Source: an uncultured Rhodospirillales bacterium (GTDB lineage: Bacteria; Pseudomonadota; Alphaproteobacteria; Acetobacterales; Acetobacteraceae). From it: DNA of 9,252 nucleotides. Positions 1-5,696 of this stretch are shown here, one piece after another (positions within the stretch are counted from its first letter, which is position 1; each line of letters begins with the position of its first letter). Below the pieces are notes generated by a model. The model saw only the letters and a list, made by a program, of their open reading frames with translations. It made no database searches and had not been told where the DNA came from. Both the position numbers and the translations under genes were made by a program. The stretch covers positions 1 through 9,252 of the forward strand of contig CAIYPH010000243.1 in NCBI GenBank assembly GCA_903928045.1, in the 5' to 3' direction.

Positions 1-747
1 CGGCCGGGCCGCGTGGTGGACGGGATCTCCTTCCACATCGATCCCGGCGAGGCGGTCGGCTTCGTCGGTGAATCCGGCTCCGGCAAATCCGTCACCGCGC
101 GGGCGGTGATGCGCCTGGCCCCCGAGGGGTCGGCGGTCATCTGGGGCGGCGAAATCCGCTTCCGCGGGCAGGATCTGCTGGCGCTCGACGTGGCAGCGAT
201 GGGCGACATCAACGGCCGCCACATCGCCATGGTGTTCCAGGACCCGATGTCCTCGCTCAACCCAGTGATGTCCGTCGGTGCGCAAATCGACGACATCCTG
301 CTGCGCCACACCAGCCTCTCCCGCCGCGCCGCCCGCCGGCGCAGCATCGAGTTGCTGGACCTCGTGGGCATCCGCGAGCCGGCGCTGCGGGCCGACGATC
401 ACCCCCACCAGTTCTCCGGCGGCATGCGCCAGCGCGTGCTGATCGCCATCGCCGTCTCCTGCCAGCCGGCTTTGCTGATCGCCGACGAGCCGACCACCGC
501 GCTCGACGTCACCGTGCAGGCCCAGATCCTGCGCCTGCTGCTCCGCCTGCAACGCGATCTCGGCATGGCGCTGATGCTGATCAGCCACGATTTCGGCGTC
601 ATCGCCGGCATGGTTGAGCGGGTCTATGTGATGCACGGCGGCGCCATCGTCGAGACCGGGCAGACCGACGCCCTGTTCGCCACCCCCCGCCACCACTATA
701 CGCGCGCCCTCCTCGCCGCGGTGCCCCGCCTCGATGGCGGCCGATGA
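1..747 (+). CDS. Peptide/nickel-type ABC importer ATP-binding protein, OppD/DppD-like (5' end outside window)
   Basis: This is the nucleotide-binding subunit of an Opp/Dpp-type importer, which hydrolyses ATP on the cytoplasmic face to drive uptake of peptides or similar solutes. The frame is open to the first base and reads Arg-Pro-Gly-Arg before the GTG at 13, a normal internal stretch just ahead of VDGISF. The true start is therefore probably about 20-25 codons upstream, and GTG 13 is not the start. Counting from GTG 13, Walker A is GESGSGKS (19-26), followed by a Q-loop in VFQDP, the signature FSGGMRQR, Walker B LLIADEP with TTALD, and the H-loop ISHD. The protein stops right after the [12 protein letters not shown] motif with RLDGGR. 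It thus lacks the C-terminal extension with the Cys-containing PxGCxFxxRC-type motif usual in OppD/DppD of about 320 residues. It overlaps the next ATPase by ATGA. The permease and binding-protein genes presumably lie upstream of the window. Confidence 0.93.
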   Translation, partial: RPGRVVDGISFHIDPGEAVGFVGESGSGKSVTARAVMRLAPEGSAVIWGGEIRFRGQDLLALDVAAMGDINGRHIAMVFQDPMSSLNPVMSVGAQIDDILLRHTSLSRRAARRRSIELLDLVGIREPALRADDHPHQFSGGMRQRVLIAIAVSCQPALLIADEPTTALDVTVQAQILRLLLRLQRDLGMALMLISHDFGVIAGMVERVYVMHGGAIVETGQTDALFATPRHHYTRALLAAVPRLDGGR

Positions 748-1661
748 GCGCGCCCTTGCTGAGCGTGCGCGATCTTCGCGTCACCTTCCCCGCACGCCGC
801 GGGGGAAAGCCGGTACGGGCGGTGGATGGCGTCTCGTTCGACGTCGCCGCCGGTGAGACCCTGGGCCTGGTCGGCGAGTCCGGCTCGGGCAAGACCACGA
901 CGGGGCGGGCCATTCTGCAATTGCAGCCGGCGGATGGCGGCTCGGTGGAGCTGCTGGGGCGCGAACTCGTCGGCATGGCGCCGCGCCCGCTGCGCGCGAT
1001 GCGGCGGCACATGCAGCTCGTGCAGCAGAACCCCTATTCGAGCCTGCATCCCCGCATGACCGTCGCCCGCATCCTCGCCGAACCCCTGCGCGTCCACGCC
1101 ACGGTGGCGCCAGGCGACATCGCGGCGCGCGTCGCGGAATTGATGATGCTCGTCGGCCTGGACCCCGCGATGGTCGGCCGCTACCCCCATGAGTTCTCCG
1201 GCGGCCAACGCCAGCGCATCGTCATCGCCCGCGCATTGGCGGTGAACCCGGATTTCGTGATCTGCGACGAACCGGTCTCGGCGCTGGATGTGCGAACCCA
1301 GGCGCAGATCGTCGAACTGCTGCACGACCTCCAGCACCGGCTCGGGCTGTCCTATCTGTTCATCGCGCATGACCTCGCGGTGGTCCGTGCCGTGGCACAT
1401 CGCGTGGCGGTGATGTTCGGCGGCAGGATCGTCGAGCTTGGCCCGGTGGAGCAGGTCTACGCGCACCCGGCGCATCCCTATACGCGCAGCCTGCTCGACG
1501 CCGTCCCGCTGCCCGACCCCGCGCGTCAACGCGCGAGGCTGCTGGAGGCCCATCCGGACGCGGATTTCCGAGCCGGCGATGCGGGAGAGGCCGCGGCGGG
1601 GCTGGAGGAGGTGGCGGCGGGGCATTTCGTGTCCCGGCGGTTTTGGCCGGCGGCGGGGTGA
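744..1661 (+). CDS. Peptide/nickel-type ABC importer ATP-binding protein, OppF/DppF-like
   Basis: This 305-residue protein is the second ATPase of the Opp/Dpp-type importer and would pair with the upstream OppD-like subunit. Walker A is GESGSGKT (44-51), the Q-loop glutamine is in VQQNP (about 95), and PYSSLHPRMTV is a typical OppF/DppF stretch. The signature is FSGGQRQR (151-158), Walker B FVICDEP (171-177), the D-loop SALD, and the H-loop His209 in IAHD. After HPYTRSLLDAVP the tail (about 256-305) carries no cysteines and does not match the usual Cys-containing OppF C-terminal motif, though a GHFVSRRF ending fits this family. The ATG at 744 sits in an ATGA overlap with the preceding stop, with only a weak GGCGG ahead of it, so translational coupling is likely. 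It is the last gene of its operon: the stop at 1659-1661 is 10 bases before a large inverted repeat. The transported substrate cannot be deduced from the ATPases. Confidence 0.94.
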   Translation: MSAPLLSVRDLRVTFPARRGGKPVRAVDGVSFDVAAGETLGLVGESGSGKTTTGRAILQLQPADGGSVELLGRELVGMAPRPLRAMRRHMQLVQQNPYSSLHPRMTVARILAEPLRVHATVAPGDIAARVAELMMLVGLDPAMVGRYPHEFSGGQRQRIVIARALAVNPDFVICDEPVSALDVRTQAQIVELLHDLQHRLGLSYLFIAHDLAVVRAVAHRVAVMFGGRIVELGPVEQVYAHPAHPYTRSLLDAVPLPDPARQRARLLEAHPDADFRAGDAGEAAAGLEEVAAGHFVSRRFWPAAG

Positions 1662-1681
1662 GCGGAGGAAGGGAGGCAAGC

Positions 1682-1705
1682 GGTTCTTTTTTGAAAAAAA
1701 GAACC
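1682..1705. repeat. Left-arm hairpin of the nested repeat
   Basis: GGTTC followed by six T, then G, seven A and GAACC. The stem is 11 base pairs (GGTTC/GAACC plus six T-A pairs) around a two-base turn. It lies 20 bases after the OppF-like stop codon, so it would be near the 3' end of that transcript. Confidence 0.85.
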
Positions 1706-1738
1706 AAAAAACTTTTATCCATTGGCGTTGCCCTCGCC

Positions 1739-1751
1739 GCAGAGACTCTGC
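1739..1751. repeat. Short perfect palindrome in the repeat's apical spacer
   Basis: GCAGAG-A-CTCTGC, six base pairs around a single central A. It lies in the 49-base spacer (1716-1764) between the two long arms, close to their midpoint. As RNA the one-base loop is too tight, so the innermost one or two pairs would open. It could be a protein-binding dyad, an apical hairpin of the element, or chance. Confidence 0.5.
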
Positions 1752-1774
1752 ACCAAACGGACAGAAAGTTTTTT

Positions 1775-1798
1775 GCTCCTTTTTTTCAAAAAAGGAGC
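1775..1798. repeat. Right-arm hairpin of the nested repeat
   Basis: GCTCC followed by seven T, then C, six A and GGAGC, the inverted counterpart of the hairpin at 1682-1705. The stem is again 11 base pairs. Read in the same orientation as the left arm, its second and fourth base pairs are C-G and C-G where the left arm has G-C and T-A, so both sides of each pair have changed together. Confidence 0.85.
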
Positions 1799-1807
1799 GC
1801 TTCCTTC

Positions 1808-1892
1808 GTAGCTCCCCTGCTCGCCACCCCGCTAGACAGCTGCCCGCGATCCATACCACTCTACTCCCAGATGGCATGGCGGGGGACCTGGC
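1808..1892 (+). promoter_or_regulatory. Leader region of the Pot-like operon; promoter expected, only a weak candidate seen
   Basis: These 85 bases separate the repeat from the PotA-like start and are the only place for a promoter private to the five-gene operon, if the repeat blocks read-through. TAGACA at 1833-1838 matches a TTGACA -35 box at five of six positions. No convincing -10 box follows at 16-18 bases; CATACC (1852-1857) and TCTACT (1860-1865) are badly spaced. A GGGGGA stretch at 1881-1886 lies six bases before the ATG at 1893 and can serve as ribosome binding site. No operator or riboswitch is evident. Confidence 0.25.
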
Positions 1893-2984
1893 ATGGGGTT
1901 TGTCGGTGGTGTTGACGGGACCGCGCCTGGCGCGCTGAGCTGCCGCAACCTGCGCAAGACCTTCGGCGGAACCGTGCGCGCGCTCGATGACGTCTCGGTC
2001 GACATCGCCGCCGGCGAGTTCTTCACCCTGCTCGGCCCCTCCGGCTGCGGCAAGACGACGCTGCTGCGCTGCATCGCCGGGTTCGAGCATCCGGATACCG
2101 GCAGCATCCATCTTGGCGGCCAGCCACTCGACGGGTTGCCGCCACCGAAGCGCCCGGTCAACACGGTGTTCCAGAGCTACGCCGTCTTCCCGCACATGAC
2201 GGTAGCGGAAAACGTCGCCTTCGCGCTCGAAATGCAGCGCCGCCCGAAAGCCGAGATCACCGCGCGGGTGGAGGAGATGCTGGCCCTGGTACGGCTGCAA
2301 GGGCTGGGCGGACGCAAGCCCTCGCAGCTCTCGGGCGGCCAGCAACAGCGCGTCGCGCTCGCCCGCGCGCTGGCGGCAACGCCGAAGCTGCTGCTGCTCG
2401 ATGAGCCCCTGAGTGCGCTCGACCTGAAGCTGCGCACCGAGATGCGGCTGGAACTGAAGCGGCTCCAGGCCGAAACCGGCATCACCTTCGTCTTCGTCAC
2501 CCATGACCAGCACGAGGCGCTGACAATGTCCGACCGTATCGCGGTGATGCGCGACGGCAAGGTTTTGCAGGTCGGCACCCCCGCGGAGATCTATGAGCGG
2601 CCGGCGCTGCGCTTCGTGGCCGACTTCATCGGCGAGGCCAATCTGATCACTGCCACCCGCCTCGCGCCGGGGCGGTTCCTGCTTTCCGGCGGCGCCGAGC
2701 TGACCGCCGCGGACGACACCGGGCCGAAGGGTCCGGTCACGCTGGTGCTGCGGCCGGAGCGGGCGCGGCTTGTGGCGCCGGACGACACCGATGGCCAGTC
2801 GCTCACCGGCACAGTGGACCAGGTGGTCTATGACGGCGCGGACACCACCTACCACCTCGCCCTCGCCGGAGGAGGCGGATTGCGCCTGCGCGAGCCGAGC
2901 CATGGCGCGCGGGCGCCGGCGCGGGTCGGCGAAGCGGTGCGCGTACGGGTGGACCCCGCTTCGCTGCGCGCCGTGCCCGATTGA
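1893..2984 (+). CDS. potA: Spermidine/putrescine-type ABC transporter ATP-binding protein (PotA-like)
   Basis: The 363-residue ATPase energises a polyamine-type importer from the cytoplasmic side. It has the PotA/PotG layout of an N-terminal ABC domain followed by a C-terminal TOBE regulatory domain. Walker A is GPSGCGKTT (48-56), the Q-loop Gln94 is in [13 protein letters not shown], and the signature LSGGQQQR covers 146-153. Walker B LLLLDEP (166-172) is followed by LSALD, and the H-loop is His204 in VTHDQHEAL. Residues from about 270 to 360 form the TOBE region, including [21 protein letters not shown] is typical of the polyamine/iron/sulfate-type ATPase group. ATG 1893 is preferred because of the GGGGGA six bases upstream and the lack of another good in-frame start; the first 14 residues are poorly conserved, so the exact start is less sure. 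The stop TGA (2982-2984) shares a base with the permease ATG. It heads the operon. Confidence 0.94.
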   Translation: MGFVGGVDGTAPGALSCRNLRKTFGGTVRALDDVSVDIAAGEFFTLLGPSGCGKTTLLRCIAGFEHPDTGSIHLGGQPLDGLPPPKRPVNTVFQSYAVFPHMTVAENVAFALEMQRRPKAEITARVEEMLALVRLQGLGGRKPSQLSGGQQQRVALARALAATPKLLLLDEPLSALDLKLRTEMRLELKRLQAETGITFVFVTHDQHEALTMSDRIAVMRDGKVLQVGTPAEIYERPALRFVADFIGEANLITATRLAPGRFLLSGGAELTAADDTGPKGPVTLVLRPERARLVAPDDTDGQSLTGTVDQVVYDGADTTYHLALAGGGGLRLREPSHGARAPARVGEAVRVRVDPASLRAVPD

Positions 2985-3847
2985 TGCGCGGCCGTGCCCT
3001 CCTGCTGGCACCGTCAGGCCTGCTCATCGGGGCGGTGCTGGTGCTGCCGCTGGTCATGCTGCTGGTGATCTCGCTCATGCAGCGCAACCCCAATGGCGGC
3101 ATCGTCTGGGGCAGCTTCACCGCCGACGCCTATGTCTCCTTCCTATGGGAGCGCGGCTTCAGCGGCGAGCGCGAGTTGAACTGGGACTATGTGGCGATTT
3201 TCCTCCGCAGCCTCGGCCTCGCCGGCAGCGCGACGGTGACGAGTTTCGTCATCGCCCTGCCCACCGCGCTCTGGATGGCCTTCCAGCCCCCGAAGCGCCG
3301 GCTGCTGCTGGTGTTCCTGGTGACGCTGCCGTTCTGGACCAACCTGCTGGTGCGCAACTACGCCTGGATGCTGCTGCTGCGGGTGGATGGGCTGTTCGAG
3401 CAAATCCTGCACGCGACCGGCCTGCTCACCGGCCGCCTCGGCATCCTCTATACCCCCACCGCGACGGCGATCGGCCTCACCTACTCCTTCCTGCCCTTCA
3501 TGCTGCTGCCGATCTACCTCAGCATCGAGAAGATCGACCGCCGGCTGCTCGAAGCGGCGTTTGACCTCGGGGCGGATCGCTGGCGGGTGCTGACGCGGGT
3601 GATCCTGCCGCTTTCGATGCCCGGGATCGCCGGAGGGGTGGTGCTGGTGTTCATCCCCGGCATCGGCGCCTTCATCTCGCCGGAACTGCTGGGCGGCGGC
3701 AAGTCGATGATGGTGGGCAATCTCATCCAGGCCCAGTTCGGCTATAGCCGCAATTGGCCCTTCGGCGCCGCGCTCGCCTTCGTGCTGCTGGCCCTCGTGC
3801 TGGCCGCCACCTATCTCCATCGCGTGCGCTTCCGGAGCGCGCCATGA
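2984..3847 (+). CDS. potB: Spermidine/putrescine-type ABC transporter permease (PotB/PotH-like)
   Basis: This 287-residue inner-membrane subunit is one half of the translocation channel. About six hydrophobic segments are visible: roughly 8-31, 78-100, 106-126, 158-181, 214-234 and 262-278. The stretch RNYAWMLLLRVDGLFEQIL (124-142) is characteristic of PotB/PotH. The cytoplasmic coupling loop carries an intact EAA motif, EAAFDLGADRW (190-200, Gly196) followed by ILPLSMPGI, which docks on the ATPase. The family-typical PELLGGGKSMMVGNLI follows at 233-248. ATG 2984 overlaps the upstream stop by one base (TGATG). A TTG three bases earlier is also in frame but is less likely. The end overlaps the next permease by ATGA, so the two membrane subunits are translationally coupled. 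Confidence 0.94.
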   Translation: MRGRALLLAPSGLLIGAVLVLPLVMLLVISLMQRNPNGGIVWGSFTADAYVSFLWERGFSGERELNWDYVAIFLRSLGLAGSATVTSFVIALPTALWMAFQPPKRRLLLVFLVTLPFWTNLLVRNYAWMLLLRVDGLFEQILHATGLLTGRLGILYTPTATAIGLTYSFLPFMLLPIYLSIEKIDRRLLEAAFDLGADRWRVLTRVILPLSMPGIAGGVVLVFIPGIGAFISPELLGGGKSMMVGNLIQAQFGYSRNWPFGAALAFVLLALVLAATYLHRVRFRSAP

Positions 3848-4644
3848 CCGCCCGACCGGACCTGCTGCGCTTTCCCGGCACGTCGGTCATCGCGCTGGCG
3901 ACGTTGCTCTATCTCTATCTGCCGATCGTCGTGGTGGTCGCGTTGAGTTTCAACGCCGGGCCGATGATCACGATCTGGTCCGGCTTCTCCACCGAATGGT
4001 ACGGCGCGGCGCTCGCGTCCGAGCCGATGCGCCAGGCCCTCGCGAATTCGGTGGTGATCGCGCTGGTCGCCATGTTCGGTGGCACCACCGCCGCAACGCT
4101 CGCAGCGCTGGCGCTCTCCGGCAACGCCCGCGTGGCCCTCGGCCGCCGCGCCGAGATCGCCGAGCGGTTCATCGGCCTCCCCCTCGTGGTGCCCGAAATC
4201 GCCGGCGCCGTCGCGCTGCTGATGAGCCTGGTGCTCGTCGGCATCCCGCTCGGCCTCCCCGGGCTGATGGCGGCGCATACGGTGATCGCAATCCCCTTCG
4301 CCTATCTGCCGATCCGCGCCCGGCTGCATGACCTCGATCCAGCACTCGCCGAAGCCGCGTCGGACCTGTACGCCAGCCCCTGGCAAAGCTTTCGCCGGAT
4401 CACTTTCCCGTTGATCTGGCCCGGCGTGCTCGGCGGTGCCATGCTCGCCTTCGTCGTATCGCTGGGGGATTTCACCTTCTCCTTCTTCCTCTCCGCCCCG
4501 GGCACCACCACCCTGCCCGTATACACCTTCGGCCTGATCCGAACTGGTCTCACGCCCGCGGTCAACGCCATCTCGACGATGCTGCTGTTCACCTCGATCG
4601 CCATCCTGGTCATCTCCCAGCGCCTGACCCGCGCGAAGTCCTGA
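3844..4644 (+). CDS. potC: Spermidine/putrescine-type ABC transporter permease (PotC/PotI-like)
   Basis: This 266-residue second permease of the importer would form the channel with the PotB-like subunit. Hydrophobic segments lie at about 13-36, 66-91, 110-135, 138-157, 194-217 and 239-258. The EAA-type coupling loop is EAASDLYASPWQSFRRITFP (170-189), followed by LIWPGVLGG. The near-invariant glycine of this motif is replaced by Tyr176 (codon TAC at 4369-4371). LGDFTFSFFLSAPGTTTLPVYTFGLIR is a good PotC/PotI-like sequence. The frame is open further upstream, but the ATG at 3844 in an ATGA overlap with the preceding stop gives the family's normal N-terminus and length. The stop at 4642-4644 is 17 bases before the binding-protein start. 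Confidence 0.93.
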   Translation: MTARPDLLRFPGTSVIALATLLYLYLPIVVVVALSFNAGPMITIWSGFSTEWYGAALASEPMRQALANSVVIALVAMFGGTTAATLAALALSGNARVALGRRAEIAERFIGLPLVVPEIAGAVALLMSLVLVGIPLGLPGLMAAHTVIAIPFAYLPIRARLHDLDPALAEAASDLYASPWQSFRRITFPLIWPGVLGGAMLAFVVSLGDFTFSFFLSAPGTTTLPVYTFGLIRTGLTPAVNAISTMLLFTSIAILVISQRLTRAKS

Positions 4645-4650
4645 TACTCC

Positions 4651-4657
4651 GAGGAGG
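4651..4657 (+). promoter_or_regulatory. Strong Shine-Dalgarno sequence of the binding-protein gene
   Basis: GAGGAGG ends four bases before the ATG at 4662 and is the best ribosome binding site in the window. The other internal operon genes rely on overlapping stop/start codons with poor sites. An independent strong site fits the need for the periplasmic binding protein in excess over the membrane complex. Confidence 0.75.
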
Positions 4658-4661
4658 TTCC

Positions 4662-5696
4662 ATGTTCCGTCGCCTGCTGCTCGCCGCCACCGTCGCCCTC
4701 GTGCCTTCGCTGGCGGGGGCCCAGACCAAAGAGCTCAAGCTCTTCAATTGGTCGAACTACATGCCGCCCGACCTGCTCAAGCGCTTCGAGGCCGAGACCG
4801 GCATCAAGGTGACGCTCGACAGCTACGACTCCAACGAGTCGATGCTGGCCAAGCTCCAGGCCGGTGGCTCCGGCTACGACATCGTTGTGCCCACCGGGCC
4901 GACGCTTAAGAACATGGCGCGCGACGGCATGCTGCTACAGATCGACGCCGCCAAGCTCGCCAACTTCAAGAACGTCGGCGCCGCCTTCGCCAAACCGGAT
5001 TTCGATCCCGAGCGCGCCTACTCGGTGCCCTATATGTGGGGCACCACCGGCATCGCCTATGACACTGCGGTGACCGGCGGCAAGCTCGAGGACAGCTGGA
5101 AAGTGCTGTTCGACCCGCCAGCCTCCCTGGTCGGCAAGGTCGGCATGCTCAACGCGCCGGGCGAGGCGTGGAATTCCACCGCGCATTACCTCGGTATCGA
5201 CCGCTGCTCGGAGAAGCCCGAGGACGCCCAGCGCGTGTTTGACGCACTCGCCAAGCAGAAGCCTTCCGTCGCCATCTACTCCTCCAACGCCACCGCCGAC
5301 CGCATCGTTGCCGGCGAGGTGTCGATGCAGCAGATGTGGAACGGCGCCTATCGCCGGGCCAAGGCGCGCAAGGCGACGCTGGAGTGGATCTACCCCAAGG
5401 AGGGGCTCGACTCCTGGTCCGACAATTTCGCCGTGCCCAAGGGCGCGCCGAACCTGGAGAACGCCAAGACCTTCCTCAACTGGATGATGGACCCCAAGAA
5501 CATCGCCGAGGCCTCCAACTTCCTCGGCTATAACAACGCCATCCCCGCCTCCGCGCCACTGCTGTCGGATGCGCTGCGCAACGAGCCCGCCATCAACACG
5601 CCGCCCGAGGCGCTGGCCCGGCTGCGCCCTGTGACCACCTGCCCGGCCGGCTCGCTCGATCTGCGCGACAAGGTCTGGACCCGTCTGCGCCGATGA
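4662..5696 (+). CDS. Periplasmic polyamine-type substrate-binding protein (PotD/PotF family)
   Basis: This 344-residue secreted protein would capture the substrate in the periplasm and deliver it to the permeases. Residues 1-20 are a signal peptide: MFRR, a hydrophobic core, then AGA before Gln21, a typical signal peptidase I site; no lipobox cysteine is present. The mature N-terminus, LKLFNWSNYMPPDLLKRFE, then DSNE, GYDIVVP and PYMWGTTGIAYD, follows PotF closely, as does IYPKEG. Aromatic pocket positions are kept (Trp30, Tyr33, Trp226, Trp252), with Asp254 and Glu168. Two acidic residues I recall from the E. coli PotF pocket appear as Asn32 and Ala229, so putrescine specificity is not assured. 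Two cysteines (182 and 327) could form a disulfide. The preceding GAGGAGG fixes the start, and the end overlaps the oxidoreductase by ATGA. Family assignment is firm, substrate is not. Confidence 0.93.
   Translation: MFRRLLLAATVALVPSLAGAQTKELKLFNWSNYMPPDLLKRFEAETGIKVTLDSYDSNESMLAKLQAGGSGYDIVVPTGPTLKNMARDGMLLQIDAAKLANFKNVGAAFAKPDFDPERAYSVPYMWGTTGIAYDTAVTGGKLEDSWKVLFDPPASLVGKVGMLNAPGEAWNSTAHYLGIDRCSEKPEDAQRVFDALAKQKPSVAIYSSNATADRIVAGEVSMQQMWNGAYRRAKARKATLEWIYPKEGLDSWSDNFAVPKGAPNLENAKTFLNWMMDPKNIAEASNFLGYNNAIPASAPLLSDALRNEPAINTPPEALARLRPVTTCPAGSLDLRDKVWTRLRR

Larger units (their letters stand above)
1672..1807. repeat. Nested inverted-repeat element with two hairpin arms (dispersed REP/MITE-like repeat candidate)
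   Basis: Two 38-base arms, 1678-1715 and 1765-1802, are inverted copies that match at 34 of 38 positions. Within each arm a 24-base near-palindrome (1682-1705 and 1775-1798) forms its own hairpin. Outside these, AAGC (1678-1681) pairs with GCTT (1799-1802). This outer stem can extend through 1672-1676 with 1803-1807, with one bulged C at 1677 and one G-T pair. Inside, AAAAAACTTT (1706-1715) pairs with AAAGTTTTTT (1765-1774). The whole can fold as a four-way junction: outer stem, left hairpin, inner stem with loop, right hairpin. All four arm differences keep the hairpins paired. The A/T runs contrast sharply with the flanking GC-rich genes. I recall very similar elements scattered between genes of Acetobacteraceae, often mis-annotated as small proteins, but cannot verify this here. 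A role in transcription end, mRNA stability or mobility is inference; no transposase is nearby. Confidence 0.85.

Noticed and set aside
13..15. GTG at 13 as the start codon of the first ATPase.
   Set aside because: The frame is open to base 1 and the N-terminal strand that normally precedes the VDGISF motif would be missing, so the gene must start upstream of the window.
1682..1720. Left hairpin as a classic Rho-independent terminator for the Opp-type operon.
   Set aside because: The T-run is inside the stem and the stem is followed by six A and a C before four T, so the canonical GC-rich stem plus immediate U-tract is absent. A role in ending transcription is possible but not supported as an intrinsic terminator.
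1643..1915. Small + strand open frames through the repeat, coding for peptides with FLKKRTKKLL- or FFEKKNQKTF-like stretches.
   Set aside because: These strings are translations of the A/T-rich hairpin arms (GAAAAAAAGAACCAAAAAAC). They start inside the OppF-like gene and have no ribosome binding site. I regard them as translation artefacts of the repeat.
696..3011. A 771-codon open frame on the - strand across the OppF-like gene, the repeat and the PotA-like gene.
   Set aside because: Its translation is low-complexity (Arg, Gln, Gly, Ala, His) with no domain, and it lies antisense to two clear ABC ATPases with full motif sets. Long antisense frames are expected in such GC-rich DNA.
3754..3843. 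An earlier in-frame start that would lengthen the PotC-like permease by 30 residues.
   Set aside because: The extra residues are Arg-rich and overlap the last part of the PotB-like gene. The ATG at 3844 in an ATGA overlap gives the normal family N-terminus.
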